A DNA stretch of 64,000 nt. Source: Marinobacter sediminum (lineage in GTDB: Bacteria; Pseudomonadota; Gammaproteobacteria; Pseudomonadales; Oleiphilaceae). A model generated the notes under the pieces. The model did no database searches. It worked only from the letters and a program-made list of their open reading frames with translations, and had not been told where the DNA came from. Shown here piece after piece: positions 20,118 through 29,539 of the stretch (position 1 is its first letter; every line of letters begins with the position of its first letter). The stretch covers positions 558,001 through 622,000 of the forward strand of contig NZ_JAEMQH010000001.1 of NCBI RefSeq assembly GCF_016820575.1, written 5' to 3'. The position numbers and the translations under genes are program-made.

Positions 20118-22957
20118 CAGAACGACTCCAGGGCATCGCGTACCTCAACCGCCGTGGCCTTGGACAACGCCAGCTTGGCCCGTTCCCGGGCTGCATCCAG
20201 GGTGAAATCACGGATACAGGCCTTGACCAGGGGTACCCGCCGGCTGGTGACGGACAGCTCGTCCACCTCCAGGCCAACAAGCACCGGAATCGCCTGGGGG
20301 TCGGAGGCCAGCTCGCCACAAACCCCAACCCAGCGGCCATGGGCGTGGGCCGCCTGCACGGTCATCTGAATCAGGCGCAGCACCGCCGGATGCAGGGCAT
20401 CGGAATCGGCCGAGAGCTGGCCGTGGCCACGGTCAATGGCCAGGGTGTACTGGGTCAGGTCGTTGGTGCCGACGGAGAAAAAGTCCACCTCCGGGGCCAG
20501 TGTCGGCGCCAGCAGGGCACAGGAGGGCACTTCGATCATCACGCCAATCTGCACGTCGGCGCTGGTAACCTCGGACTGCACCCGCTGCACAATCTGCTTG
20601 GCAGCGCGGAATTCTTCCAGATCCTTGACCATCGGAAACATAATCCGAAGGGGCCGGTCGCCGGCGGCGGTCAGCAGGGCGCGGACCTGGGTTTCCAGGA
20701 TCTCCGGCCGGGTCAGAGACAACCGGATACCACGCATACCCAGGAATGGATTGTCTTCCTGGGGCAGCGGCCAGTAGTCCAGCGGCTTATCACCACCCAC
20801 ATCCAAGGTCCGAGCCACCAGCGGCAGACCATTGAGCGCGTCGAAGGCGTGACGATATTCAGCAATCTGGGTCGCCAGGTCCGGCGCTTCCGGATGGGCC
20901 ATGAACACGAATTCGGTACGCAGCAGCCCAATGCCTTCGGCACCGCGCGCCACCGCATCGGGTGCGTGCGCGGTATTGCCCAGATTGGCGCAGACTTCCA
21001 CCCGGTGACCGTCGCGGGTGATGGCCGGCTGGTGCCGGTTGTCGTGCGCTTCAGCCTGCAGGGCGGCCAACCGCTCCAGCCGGCGGGCAACCTGGGCCCG
21101 ACGCTCATCGCCCGGGTTCGGCACCAGCGCGCCGCGCTCACCGTCAACCACCAGCTCGGCACCATCAACCAGCTTCAGCACTGCGTCGCCGGCTCCCACC
21201 ACCGCGGGCAGTCCCAGCGCCCGGGCCAAAATCGCGCTGTGGGAGGTAGCGCCACCGCGGGCAGTAACCAACGCCCGCACCCGCGTCGTATCCAGCCGGG
21301 CGACATCGGACGGCCCCAGGTCATCGGCCACCAGTACATACGGGTGCTCCGGCGGCTTGGGCATTTCCACGCCGCAGAGGTTGGCCAGCACACGCCGACC
21401 GACGTCGCGCAGGTCCGCGGCACGCTCAGCCAGCAGCCGGTCCGCCAGTGCCTCCTGACCCTTGGCGGCGGTATCGATGGCCTGCCACCAGCCGGCCTCG
21501 GCGGACGCGCCTTCGTTGATCGCTTCCAGGGCGGCCTGATACAGATCTTCGTCCTGCAGCATTTCCACATGAACCGACAGGATCGGCGCCGCTTCACCAC
21601 CCTCGGCTTGGCGAATCAGGGTCCGTAGCTGGCTGTCGGCGGCATCAAAAGCGCGGTTCAGGCGCATGATCTCGGTTTCGCTGTCGGCCGCGGTGTCCGG
21701 GAAGGTCAGGGTCGGCTGGCGCAGAACAAAAATCGGCGCCAGCGCCAGCCCCGGCGATGCCGCGACTGCTTTCAGGGGCTGGTCGTCCACCAAAGGCTCT
21801 GGTTCGTTCTGATTCTGGTTTTGGGGCTGGGCCAGCCGTGAAGATTCGGCACGCAACGGCGATACCGCTTCACCCAGGCCGTCAGTAATGGCCTTGGTCA
21901 GGGCGGTCACTGCCTGCTGGGCATCTTCACCGGTAGCGGACAGGATCAGGGTCTGGCCCCGGCGCGCGCCCAAGCCAATGATCCGGGTCAGACTGGTGGC
22001 GGAGACGGCACCGCCATCGCCTTCCCGCAATCGTACCCGGATGCTGGCGTTGTGACGGCGCGCCTCCTGGACCAACTGCTTAGCCGGGCGAGCATGCAAA
22101 CCGTGGCTATTCAGCAGAGTAACACTGGCCGTGACGGCATCGGCCGCTTCACCAGAAAGCCGGGCCAGCAGAGCCTCGGCTCCCAGACCTTCGATCGGCT
22201 CGCCGGCGGCCAGAAATTGGTCCAATCGGGCCAGCAACTCATTGCACTCATCCCCCGGGCCGGCCAGGCAAAACACGCCCTGAAACTCGAGCCCCGGGCG
22301 TTTCGGCGTCGCCAGTGACAACGCCGGACGACGGGCGCCCCGGCTGTGGTGCACCAGCCACAGGCCCTGACCCAATGCCACCGGAGGCTGCCCGATGATC
22401 TCGGTGAGAAAGTCGGTGTCGACACAGTGCAGACTCTGCAGGCGGGCGGCTGCAATCAGCGCCAGTTCAGTGGCGGTGGTGGCTTCGAGCCCCAGGCACA
22501 GACTGTCCCGGTCGCATTTCGCCAGCACCGGCGGTTTGCTCAGCAAGGCCACCAGCTCTGCCGCATCGCCGGTGCGCGCCAGCTTGTCGGCCAGGCCCGG
22601 AGTATCCAATACCCGGGTCAGGTGGCGGAGAATATCCAGATGCTCGTCGGACTGGGCGGCGATAGCCACCAGCACATGCACCCGGGCACCGTCGTGCCAG
22701 GTCACGCCATCGGGAAACTGCAACAGGCGGATGCCGGTCTTTTGCACCGCGGTACGGCTGTCCGGGGTGCCGTGGGGAATGGCAATGCCATTACCCAGTA
22801 CCGTGGACGATTGCTGTTCCCGGGCCATCATGCCGTTCAGGTAATCGGAGGAGGTGCGACCAGCGGTTTCCAGGTCCCGGCCAGCCTGGGTCAGGGCGTC
22901 CTGCCAGTCGACGGCGGTAGCGCCGAGTCGAACATCGTTGGCGGTCAGCGTCAGCAT
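20117..22957 (-). CDS. fruB: Fructose PTS multiphosphoryl transfer protein (IIA-HPr-EI)
   Basis: A 946-residue fusion that carries the whole cytoplasmic phosphate relay from phosphoenolpyruvate to FruA. The IIA domain (1-145) has phospho-His62 (IPHGTP). A degenerate second IIA-like stretch (about 150-270) lacks that His. HPr (about 275-365) has phospho-His288 (GLHARP). Enzyme I (about 395-946) has the active His of GGATSHSAI near 573 and the PEP-binding SVGTNDLTQY. This is the Pseudomonas-type FruB. GAGG lies eight bases upstream. It is divergent from fruR with a Cra-type operator between. Confidence 0.95.
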   Translation of the reverse strand: MLTLTANDVRLGATAVDWQDALTQAGRDLETAGRTSSDYLNGMMAREQQSSTVLGNGIAIPHGTPDSRTAVQKTGIRLLQFPDGVTWHDGARVHVLVAIAAQSDEHLDILRHLTRVLDTPGLADKLARTGDAAELVALLSKPPVLAKCDRDSLCLGLEATTATELALIAAARLQSLHCVDTDFLTEIIGQPPVALGQGLWLVHHSRGARRPALSLATPKRPGLEFQGVFCLAGPGDECNELLARLDQFLAAGEPIEGLGAEALLARLSGEAADAVTASVTLLNSHGLHARPAKQLVQEARRHNASIRVRLREGDGGAVSATSLTRIIGLGARRGQTLILSATGEDAQQAVTALTKAITDGLGEAVSPLRAESSRLAQPQNQNQNEPEPLVDDQPLKAVAASPGLALAPIFVLRQPTLTFPDTAADSETEIMRLNRAFDAADSQLRTLIRQAEGGEAAPILSVHVEMLQDEDLYQAALEAINEGASAEAGWWQAIDTAAKGQEALADRLLAERAADLRDVGRRVLANLCGVEMPKPPEHPYVLVADDLGPSDVARLDTTRVRALVTARGGATSHSAILARALGLPAVVGAGDAVLKLVDGAELVVDGERGALVPNPGDERRAQVARRLERLAALQAEAHDNRHQPAITRDGHRVEVCANLGNTAHAPDAVARGAEGIGLLRTEFVFMAHPEAPDLATQIAEYRHAFDALNGLPLVARTLDVGGDKPLDYWPLPQEDNPFLGMRGIRLSLTRPEILETQVRALLTAAGDRPLRIMFPMVKDLEEFRAAKQIVQRVQSEVTSADVQIGVMIEVPSCALLAPTLAPEVDFFSVGTNDLTQYTLAIDRGHGQLSADSDALHPAVLRLIQMTVQAAHAHGRWVGVCGELASDPQAIPVLVGLEVDELSVTSRRVPLVKACIRDFTLDAARERAKLALSKATAVEVRDALESF

Positions 22958-23003
22958 CGAAGTTGCCTCGCTTTGTTGTTGTGGTGAGCGTATGTTTGGG
23001 GTT

Positions 23004-23019
23004 GCTGAATCGTGTCAGC
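23004..23019. promoter_or_regulatory. FruR/Cra-type operator between fruB and fruR
   Basis: GCTGAATCGTGTCAGC, an imperfect 16-base palindrome close to the known FruR/Cra operator core TGAAACGTTTCA. It lies midway between the divergent fruB and fruR starts, so FruR probably represses the operon and perhaps itself until fructose 1-phosphate is made. A weaker relative (AGAATCGATAAT, about 23026-23037) follows and might be a second site. Confidence 0.7.
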
Positions 23020-23085
23020 AAACATAGAATCGATAATGTATCAGATATGATCGAAAATCAAGCAATCGCGTAACAGGGAACCGCC

Positions 23086-24132
23086 ATGACACTCGCCGAA
23101 CTCGCCCGACTTGCCGGTGTCTCCAGAACCACCGCCAGCTATGTCATGAATGGTCAGGGCGTGGCCCGGCGGATCAAGCCCGACACCATCGACAAGGTTC
23201 TGGCGATCGCCCGGGAGCACCGGTTTCAGGTCGATGCCCAGGCTGCGGCCCTGCGCGGCGGTGCCAGCAAAACCCTGGGCTTCATCCTGCCGGACCTGGA
23301 AAACACCAGTTACGCCCGGCTGGCCAAGCTGCTGGAACAGGGTGCCCGTGCCCGCGGCTACCAGTTGCTGATCGCCGGCTCCGACGATAACCCGGAGACC
23401 GAAAAAGCCCTGGCTTACGCCCTGAAAGCACGGCGTTGTGACGCCCTGATCGTGGCCAGCGCACTGTCGGAACACGACCCTTTCTACCCTGACATACAGG
23501 CCGATGGCCTGCCGGTTATCGCGGTGGACCGGGCGCAGTCGCCGGAACTGATTCGCTGCGTGGTCAGCGATAACCAGTGCGCCGCCGACAGCCTGACCCG
23601 CTCGGTGCTGACCGAAGGCCCCGGCACCGTGGCCTGGTTCGATGCCGTACCGGACCTGGCCATGACCCGGGAACGCCGGTCCGGCTTTGAAGCCGCGGCC
23701 CGGCAGTTAGGCTGGGCCACTGAGGTATCCAGCGGCGCCCGCTACGACCGGCAGACCGGCGCCGCCCTGATGCGGGACCTGCTCAGCTACCGGGCGCTAC
23801 CGGAAGCGCTGGTCACCGCCTCCTACACCTTGCTGCAAGGGGCACTGGATGTCCTTTTGGAACAGCCCGGCGGCCTGACCCCGGCACTGAAACTGGCGAC
23901 CTTTGGCGACGACCGGCTGCTGGATTTCCTGCCGGTGCCGGTGCACTCGCTGCCCCAGAATCATGAAGCCATTGCCGCTGCCGCCCTCGATCAGGCCCTG
24001 GCCGCCATCGCCGAGCCCCAAGCACCGGTTCAGCCGGTCACCATCAACCGGACCCTGAAGCACCGTCCGGCCAGGGCTCCACAGGCGTCTCAAACCACCA
24101 GCCCGGGAGCAGGGCCCGCACCGGCGGCTTGA
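23086..24132 (+). CDS. fruR: LacI-family fructose operon regulator FruR
   Basis: A 348-residue LacI-family repressor. The helix-turn-helix is at the very N-terminus (TLAELARLAGVSRTTASYVMNG, 2-23), followed by the hinge and a periplasmic-binding-like effector domain (about 62-330). The helix-turn-helix form and the divergent position next to fruBKA make it the Cra/FruR orthologue responding to fructose 1-phosphate. AGGGAA precedes the ATG. Its last ~30 codons overlap, tail to tail, the end of the helicase gene on the other strand (89 bases). Confidence 0.92.
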   Translation: MTLAELARLAGVSRTTASYVMNGQGVARRIKPDTIDKVLAIAREHRFQVDAQAAALRGGASKTLGFILPDLENTSYARLAKLLEQGARARGYQLLIAGSDDNPETEKALAYALKARRCDALIVASALSEHDPFYPDIQADGLPVIAVDRAQSPELIRCVVSDNQCAADSLTRSVLTEGPGTVAWFDAVPDLAMTRERRSGFEAAARQLGWATEVSSGARYDRQTGAALMRDLLSYRALPEALVTASYTLLQGALDVLLEQPGGLTPALKLATFGDDRLLDFLPVPVHSLPQNHEAIAAAALDQALAAIAEPQAPVQPVTINRTLKHRPARAPQASQTTSPGAGPAPAA

Positions 24133-26335
24133 GAAAGCGGTCGTCGATCAGCCAGATAACACCCTCGTCCTCGGGCGTGCGGATCACTCGACCGGCGGCC
24201 TGAGCGACTTTCTGTAAGCCCGGGATCAGATAGGTATAGTCGTAGCCGGCGCCGAACCGTCGTTGCAGACGATCCTTGAGTAATTCATGCCAGGCGTCGA
24301 AGGGCGGCAGGCCCAGGGTAGCGACAAACGCCCCGATCAGCTGATCGCCGGGCAGATCAATGCCTTCGCTGAACACGCCACCAAGCACCGCAAACGCCAC
24401 GCTCCCGGATTTGCGATGGAAACCCTCAAGAAAGTCCCGGCGTTGCTGCGGGCTCATGGCCGGCTGTTGCGAGCGTTGGGGCACCTCTGGCGCCTCCCGG
24501 GCCAGCACAACCGCCACTTCGTTCATGTACTTGAAGCTGCTGAAAAACGCGAGATAGTGGCCCGGACGCGCCCGGTACTGGCGGGCAATCAGCGCGGCAA
24601 TAGGCTGGGCCGAGACCTGGCGATGGGCCTGACGGGTACTGATCCGGGGCGTGAAGTGAACCTGCAACTGCTCCGCACTGAACGGACTGGGCAACGAGGT
24701 AAAGCGACTGTCCTCGGGCAGCCCCAGCAGATCCCGATGGTAGATGCCCGGACTGAGGGTTGCGGAGAACAACAGCACCGAGCTGGCGGCCGCAAACCGC
24801 TCGCGCAGGAAGTCCGCCGGCACCAGATTCTGAATCGTCAGCTGCGCCCGGCCCCGGCCCTCGCGCCGGAACTCGCACAGGGAATGGTCACCGAAGGAAT
24901 CCGCCAGCTTCATGAACGCCACCGATTCGAACAGCAGCTCCTGCAACGCCAGATCGGGCGGGTTGTCGGCCAGGAAGTCGGTCAGCGCCGACACCAGCCC
25001 GAGCAGGCTGCCGGTCAGTGCCGACGGCAACTGCGCAAGAAAGACGGCCGTGTCACCGGTGTCACCATGATCGCGAATCACTCCCTGCCAGGCCCGCGCG
25101 GTGCGATCCAAATGCGATTTCAGCACTTTCGGCGCGGTTTTGCGCAGCCGCAGCAGACGCTGCTGATCCAGGCGCACCGAGTACATGCCCCGGCCGCGAT
25201 CCACCAGATTGTGGGCTTCGTCCACCAGCACCGAGGCCTTCCACTGGTTCTGCCGGATCAGCCCGTGGAGCAGGGCAGACTGGTCGAACATCCGATTCAC
25301 ATCGGCCACCACCACGTCGCTCCAACGCGCCATTTCCTGGGCCAGGAAATACGGACACAGCTGGTGTCCGGCGGCAATCGCGGCGAGCCGATCCCGGGTC
25401 AGGGTGGCACCGGCCTGCACTGCCTCGGCACGGGCATCCGGCAACCGGTCAAAAAACCCCTTCGCCAGTGGGCAGGACTCGCCGTGACAGGCCTTATCCG
25501 GATGCTCGCAGGCGTCGTCTTTAGCCACCAGTTCCAGAGTCCGAAGCGGCCAGTCGTCGGGGTCGGGCTGGGCCGCCCGCAGGCGTTCGATGGCATCCAC
25601 CGCCAGTTGCCGGGTGGTGTTGCGACAGGTCAGGTAATACAGCCGGTCCTGGTTGGCGGCGGGCATCGCCATCAGAGACGGAAACAGCGTACCCAGGGTC
25701 TTACCCAGGCCCGTGGGTGCCTCCAGCAGCAGGGTGCCGGCGTTCAGGGTGTTGCGGTACACGGTCTCCGCCAGCTGGCGCTGTCGGGGCCGGAAATCGG
25801 CAAACGGAAACTGCAGGGCCCGCAGTCGAGCATCCCGACGCTCACGGTGCTCCGCCTCCCACTCGGCCCAGGCTTGGTATTTGGCACACAGGGCTTCCAG
25901 TTCCTGCCACAGCTGCTCGGCGCTGGCGGTTTCAGCAATCGGGGTTTCCTTGTCCCGGCCGGTGTCGTAATACACCAGCACTAACTCCAGTTTTTTAAGC
26001 TTTTCCTGCCGGCACAGCAGCGCCCCGTAGGCCCGCAATTGGGCCCGGTGCAGGGCCCGTTGATGCTCCCGGATCCGGGACAAGTCGCCCCGGTGGGTCT
26101 TGATTTCCTCCAGCCGGCCCTGGTGTGGATGGTAGCCGTCGGCCCGGCCCGAAAGCTCCAGGCCCAAGCACTCTCCGGTTAGTAAATACTCACTTTTATA
26201 ACCGTAACCGCGCCGATCCTGGATCGCCTGATGACCGGCAATGCCCTCCTCGGAGCTGGGCGCCGGGGTGTAACGGAAATCCAGGTCGCCCTCCCGGGCG
26301 GCGAATTCACACAGGGTCCGGACCGCAACTTTCAC
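24044..26335 (-). CDS. XPD/DinG-family Fe-S helicase with N-terminal PD-(D/E)XK-like domain
   Basis: A 763-residue superfamily 2 helicase. The Walker A is APTGLGKT (206-213), the DEAH box is at 372-375 and an iron-sulfur cluster is predicted from Cys276, Cys283, Cys288 and Cys327. The first ~150 residues carry GRADG (63-67) and EEIKT (76-80), the acidic-Lys pattern of a PD-(D/E)XK nuclease fold. The start is GTG at 26335, overlapping the stop of the VRR-NUC gene by four bases, so the two proteins are made together. A role in DNA repair, perhaps crosslink or branched-DNA processing, is inferred from the family and partner. Confidence 0.88.
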   Translation of the reverse strand: MKVAVRTLCEFAAREGDLDFRYTPAPSSEEGIAGHQAIQDRRGYGYKSEYLLTGECLGLELSGRADGYHPHQGRLEEIKTHRGDLSRIREHQRALHRAQLRAYGALLCRQEKLKKLELVLVYYDTGRDKETPIAETASAEQLWQELEALCAKYQAWAEWEAEHRERRDARLRALQFPFADFRPRQRQLAETVYRNTLNAGTLLLEAPTGLGKTLGTLFPSLMAMPAANQDRLYYLTCRNTTRQLAVDAIERLRAAQPDPDDWPLRTLELVAKDDACEHPDKACHGESCPLAKGFFDRLPDARAEAVQAGATLTRDRLAAIAAGHQLCPYFLAQEMARWSDVVVADVNRMFDQSALLHGLIRQNQWKASVLVDEAHNLVDRGRGMYSVRLDQQRLLRLRKTAPKVLKSHLDRTARAWQGVIRDHGDTGDTAVFLAQLPSALTGSLLGLVSALTDFLADNPPDLALQELLFESVAFMKLADSFGDHSLCEFRREGRGRAQLTIQNLVPADFLRERFAAASSVLLFSATLSPGIYHRDLLGLPEDSRFTSLPSPFSAEQLQVHFTPRISTRQAHRQVSAQPIAALIARQYRARPGHYLAFFSSFKYMNEVAVVLAREAPEVPQRSQQPAMSPQQRRDFLEGFHRKSGSVAFAVLGGVFSEGIDLPGDQLIGAFVATLGLPPFDAWHELLKDRLQRRFGAGYDYTYLIPGLQKVAQAAGRVIRTPEDEGVIWLIDDRFLKPPVRALLPGWWFETPVEPWPDGASGSG

Positions 26336-28041
26336 GTCGAGGCTCCTTCAGGGTGCCAGCGCACGTAACAGACACTGGCGGGAATGCCCTGGTCGGCAAA
26401 GAAAGCCAGCCAGCGAATCTGGTGGTCCTGCAATCGGTCACCCGGCCCTTTCACCTCGATCATCTGGTAGCGCGGCGCGGACGCCGGCGCCTCCGGGTGG
26501 AACTGGATCAGATCTGGAAAGCCACTTCGGTGCTCGCGGATGTTCAGCAACAGGCGCCGGAACAGCTGCTCCAGATCCGCGGCCGGAATACAGGCCAAAG
26601 CCAGATCCAGCAGATCCGGCGTAAGCACCGGCCAGATCACGAACGGATTGGCAATGCCGTACTTGGCGTCATAGGTGTCGAGAATTCGGCGCTGGTAGCT
26701 GCCATCTGAAAGAGCAGCAAAACAGCGATCGAACGACGCCTGCCGACGCTCGACAAAATCGTCTCGGGTCAGGTCCGCGGGGCCGACGTGAAACGGATGG
26801 AAGAAGGCGCCGGGCAGTGGCTCAAAGACAGTGCTCCAACACAGCAGGCCGAACAGGCCAGTGATCAGGGTGTTCTCGACATAGAACACCGGCGCCTGGT
26901 CCTGTGATAAATGTTGCAGCACCGAGAACTCCACCGAACCGGTTGTCGGCCTGGGCAACGCCACCGACCACTCCCGCAGCTGGGGATAGCCGGAACTCAG
27001 GGGGGAGGGTTGGGCCAGCTTGACGGCCAGCCGTTTCAGGATTCGCGCCAGGCCCTGGGCCTCGGCATCACTGAGGGGCTGTTGCTGCCAGGCGGTGGCA
27101 ATGGCCCAGGCTTCGTCAAAGCGTTTCAATCGCTCCAGCAGCCGCAGCTGTTTCAGCCTGGCTTCCCGATGGCCGCTGGCAGCAAACGCCCTCACCGCCA
27201 GTTCGCGCTCACCCTGGCGTTCGGCCTGCCGGCCCAGCTCCAGCAACAGCCGGTTCCGCCGGCTGGTCAGCCAGGGATTACTCAATTCACCAGGCACCTC
27301 CGGCCAGACCTCAGCCGCAGGCACGCCCTCGTCCAGCCATTGCCGGCACTGATGCATGACCAGGTAACAGTCCACTTCCGCCCGCTGGGCGAAGGCGCGG
27401 GAATCCGGTGTGAACGGTACTGGCTCGTAGCGCTGGTGTCCCAGCTCCACCAGCACAAAATCGGACCAGCTCTGGCGCAGGTTGCCGAAGAACATCAGCC
27501 GGATACGATCAAACAATGCCATCTGCTTCAGGCGCACCACCGGTGCCGCCGACCGGCCCAGCCAGTCCGCCAATGGTCGCGGGTCGGGAAAGCGGGGGTG
27601 TAGGTTCTCCAACATCCGGGACTTGGCCAGGGATTTTGGCAAACCCAGGGTCTCGAGCTCGCCGGCAAACACCAACCGCAGCTCCGGTAGCGTGTACAGA
27701 CGGAACAACTGCTCAAGTTCCAGTAACGGCTCGGCCTCCAGCCAGTCGTTGGCGATCAGCGGCTCCAGCGCCACGGATTCAGCCACCGTCAGTTCGGGGT
27801 AGTTGAGTTTGTCGGTGCGAAAATGTTCTCCGGTGCGCATCACCAGCCGGGTCAGCAGGGCCCGCGCCGGCATCGGCAGGGTCAGGAATCCAGTCAGCCG
27901 GCACTGCTCGGCGTCGGTCAACAGATCGGCGTGGTGATCCCGGACCCAGGCCACCACGGTCTCCATGTTTTCCAGGTAATACAGCGGGTTCTCAAGATTC
28001 GCGGTGCCCGGTTTCCGATAGCTGGGTCTGGGGCTGGCCAT
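26332..28041 (-). CDS. VRR-NUC (FAN1-like) structure-specific nuclease
   Basis: A 569-residue protein whose C-terminal VRR-NUC domain has the full catalytic pattern: FPDLI (Asp510), then EVKGPGDRL with Glu529 and Lys531, followed by QDHQIRWL. The ~480 residues before it are largely helical, as in FAN1, the nuclease that resolves interstrand crosslinks and 5' flaps; bacterial FAN1 homologues are known in Pseudomonas. It is the first gene of a two-gene operon with the Fe-S helicase (four-base overlap). The assignment to FAN1 rather than another VRR-NUC protein rests on length and layout. Confidence 0.85.
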   Translation of the reverse strand: MASPRPSYRKPGTANLENPLYYLENMETVVAWVRDHHADLLTDAEQCRLTGFLTLPMPARALLTRLVMRTGEHFRTDKLNYPELTVAESVALEPLIANDWLEAEPLLELEQLFRLYTLPELRLVFAGELETLGLPKSLAKSRMLENLHPRFPDPRPLADWLGRSAAPVVRLKQMALFDRIRLMFFGNLRQSWSDFVLVELGHQRYEPVPFTPDSRAFAQRAEVDCYLVMHQCRQWLDEGVPAAEVWPEVPGELSNPWLTSRRNRLLLELGRQAERQGERELAVRAFAASGHREARLKQLRLLERLKRFDEAWAIATAWQQQPLSDAEAQGLARILKRLAVKLAQPSPLSSGYPQLREWSVALPRPTTGSVEFSVLQHLSQDQAPVFYVENTLITGLFGLLCWSTVFEPLPGAFFHPFHVGPADLTRDDFVERRQASFDRCFAALSDGSYQRRILDTYDAKYGIANPFVIWPVLTPDLLDLALACIPAADLEQLFRRLLLNIREHRSGFPDLIQFHPEAPASAPRYQMIEVKGPGDRLQDHQIRWLAFFADQGIPASVCYVRWHPEGAST

Positions 28042-28158
28042 GGTCCGGGTGATGCCTCCTGGTGGCTGATTCGGTTGACGGCAGTCGGGGTTGTGGTGGG
28101 CTGATGACCCGAGGCCGGCATTCTGGCGTATTCAATGTCTCATCGACAGGAGAATGCC

Positions 28159-28866
28159 ATGACCGCTCCCATTCTGATCACCGGCGCCGGCCAACGCATT
28201 GGCCTGGCGTTTGCCAAAACCTGTCTCGAGCAGGGCCAGCCGGTAATAGCCACTTACCGCACCTATCGCCCGGCGGTGGACGCCCTGCAAAAAGCCGGGG
28301 CCGACTGCGTGCACGCGGATTTTGCCACGAACGAGGGCATCGATGCCTTTATCGACACCCTGATGACGAAAACCGATAGCCTGCGGGCGATCATCCACAA
28401 TGCCTCAGACTGGCTGCCGGAGAGTAACGACACCGATCCGGGCGAGGTGATGCAGGCGATGATGCAGATTCACGCCATGACGCCCTACCGCATCAACCTG
28501 GCGTGTCGGGCGCTGCTGGAAAACAATGAGCTACCCACCGACATTATCCACATGACCGATTACGTGGTCGAAAAGGGCAGTGCCAAGCACATCGGCTATG
28601 CCGCCAGCAAAGCAGCCCTGGCCAACCTGACCCTGTCATTTGCCCGGCTGCTGGCGCCCAAGGTGAAGGTGAACAGCCTCGCCCCATCGCTGATCATGTT
28701 CAATCCAGGTGACAGTGAGGCCTACCGGGAAAAAACCCTGAAAAAATCCCTGATGGGCATTGAGCCGGGGGTGGACGTGGCGGTGCAGACCCTGCAGTTC
28801 CTGCTCGACAACCCTTACATCACCGGGCGCAACCTGCCGTTGGACGGCGGCCGCCACCTGGTGTAA
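28159..28866 (+). CDS. folM: Dihydromonapterin reductase (SDR family)
   Basis: A 235-residue short-chain dehydrogenase. The NADP-binding motif is ITGAGQRIG (7-15), the NAS of HNASDWLPES stabilises the fold, and the catalytic YAASK lies near 150. The FolM-like features are the GQRIG form and the substrate segment LAPSLIMF. It reduces dihydromonapterin, or dihydrofolate, in pterin metabolism. I chose the ATG at 28159 rather than 28135 because AGGAG lies five bases upstream. Confidence 0.85.
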   Translation: MTAPILITGAGQRIGLAFAKTCLEQGQPVIATYRTYRPAVDALQKAGADCVHADFATNEGIDAFIDTLMTKTDSLRAIIHNASDWLPESNDTDPGEVMQAMMQIHAMTPYRINLACRALLENNELPTDIIHMTDYVVEKGSAKHIGYAASKAALANLTLSFARLLAPKVKVNSLAPSLIMFNPGDSEAYREKTLKKSLMGIEPGVDVAVQTLQFLLDNPYITGRNLPLDGGRHLV

Positions 28867-28910
28867 CTGATTGCAGGTGACCGAAACTGATCGAAATTAA
28901 GTGGCAGCGA

Positions 28911-29360
28911 TCAGATGCCCAGCTTTGCCGGCTTGAGCTGAACCCCGGCAATCTTCCAGACGCCGTCCACCAGCACCATGCGGTAGTAAGCGTCCCAACG
29001 TTTGCCTTCAGGCCCCTGCAGTCGCACCCCCTGGATTTCAAAGGCGCCGTGGGGTACCCGATCGGTAAACTCGATCGCGGTAGCACTGTGTACTGCCGGA
29101 TACGCCTGCCGCACCATGTTGATAAACACGTCCGAGCTGCCGAAACGGCGTTTGATGCCTTCGGAGGCATGGGCCCAGGCCTGCTCCTCATCATTATTGG
29201 CGAAGGCTTCAATTTGCCGCAGGATTGTTTCCCGAATGTCGGAATCCTTGTCGGCCGCCAGGGGCCGGGCGGTAAGCACCAGCGCCAGCAGTACCAAAGC
29301 AACCAGGAAAACTCGGGCGGTCAGGCTCGCGCGGTTGGGGATGATGGCGAAACTATCCAT
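28911..29360 (-). CDS. DUF4864-type exported protein
   Basis: A 149-residue protein with an N-terminal hydrophobic segment (about 14-32, VFLVALVLLALVLT) that acts as a signal peptide or anchor. It is followed by a domain of about 110 residues with IRETILRQIEAFANNDEEQAWAHAS and YRMVLVDGVWKIAGVQL, the pattern of DUF4864, an NTF2-like fold of unknown function. The start at 29360 is preferred because GGAGG lies eight bases before it; an upstream ATG at 29375 has no such site. It is convergent with folM. Confidence 0.75.
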   Translation of the reverse strand: MDSFAIIPNRASLTARVFLVALVLLALVLTARPLAADKDSDIRETILRQIEAFANNDEEQAWAHASEGIKRRFGSSDVFINMVRQAYPAVHSATAIEFTDRVPHGAFEIQGVRLQGPEGKRWDAYYRMVLVDGVWKIAGVQLKPAKLGI

Positions 29361-29539
29361 CGAGATACCCTCCATTGTTCATGTAATAAACAATACGCTT
29401 CTGCTTGCGCCACAGATCCGTTTTGCCTCGCGGCAACCCCAGCCTACTTCACCCACCTTTGTTGATCGTTTATTGACCTGTTTGCACACCGGCCTCGTAC
29501 ATTTTTGGACGACGCCGATAAATCCGAGGTCAATTTCCT

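Noticed and set aside
20111..21628. 505-residue open frame on the plus strand
   Set aside because: It is antisense to fruB, which has clear EI and HPr motifs; composition is Gln/His/Gly-rich as in shadows.
24287..25984. 565-residue open frame on the plus strand
   Set aside because: Opposite the Fe-S helicase; no motif and shadow-like composition.
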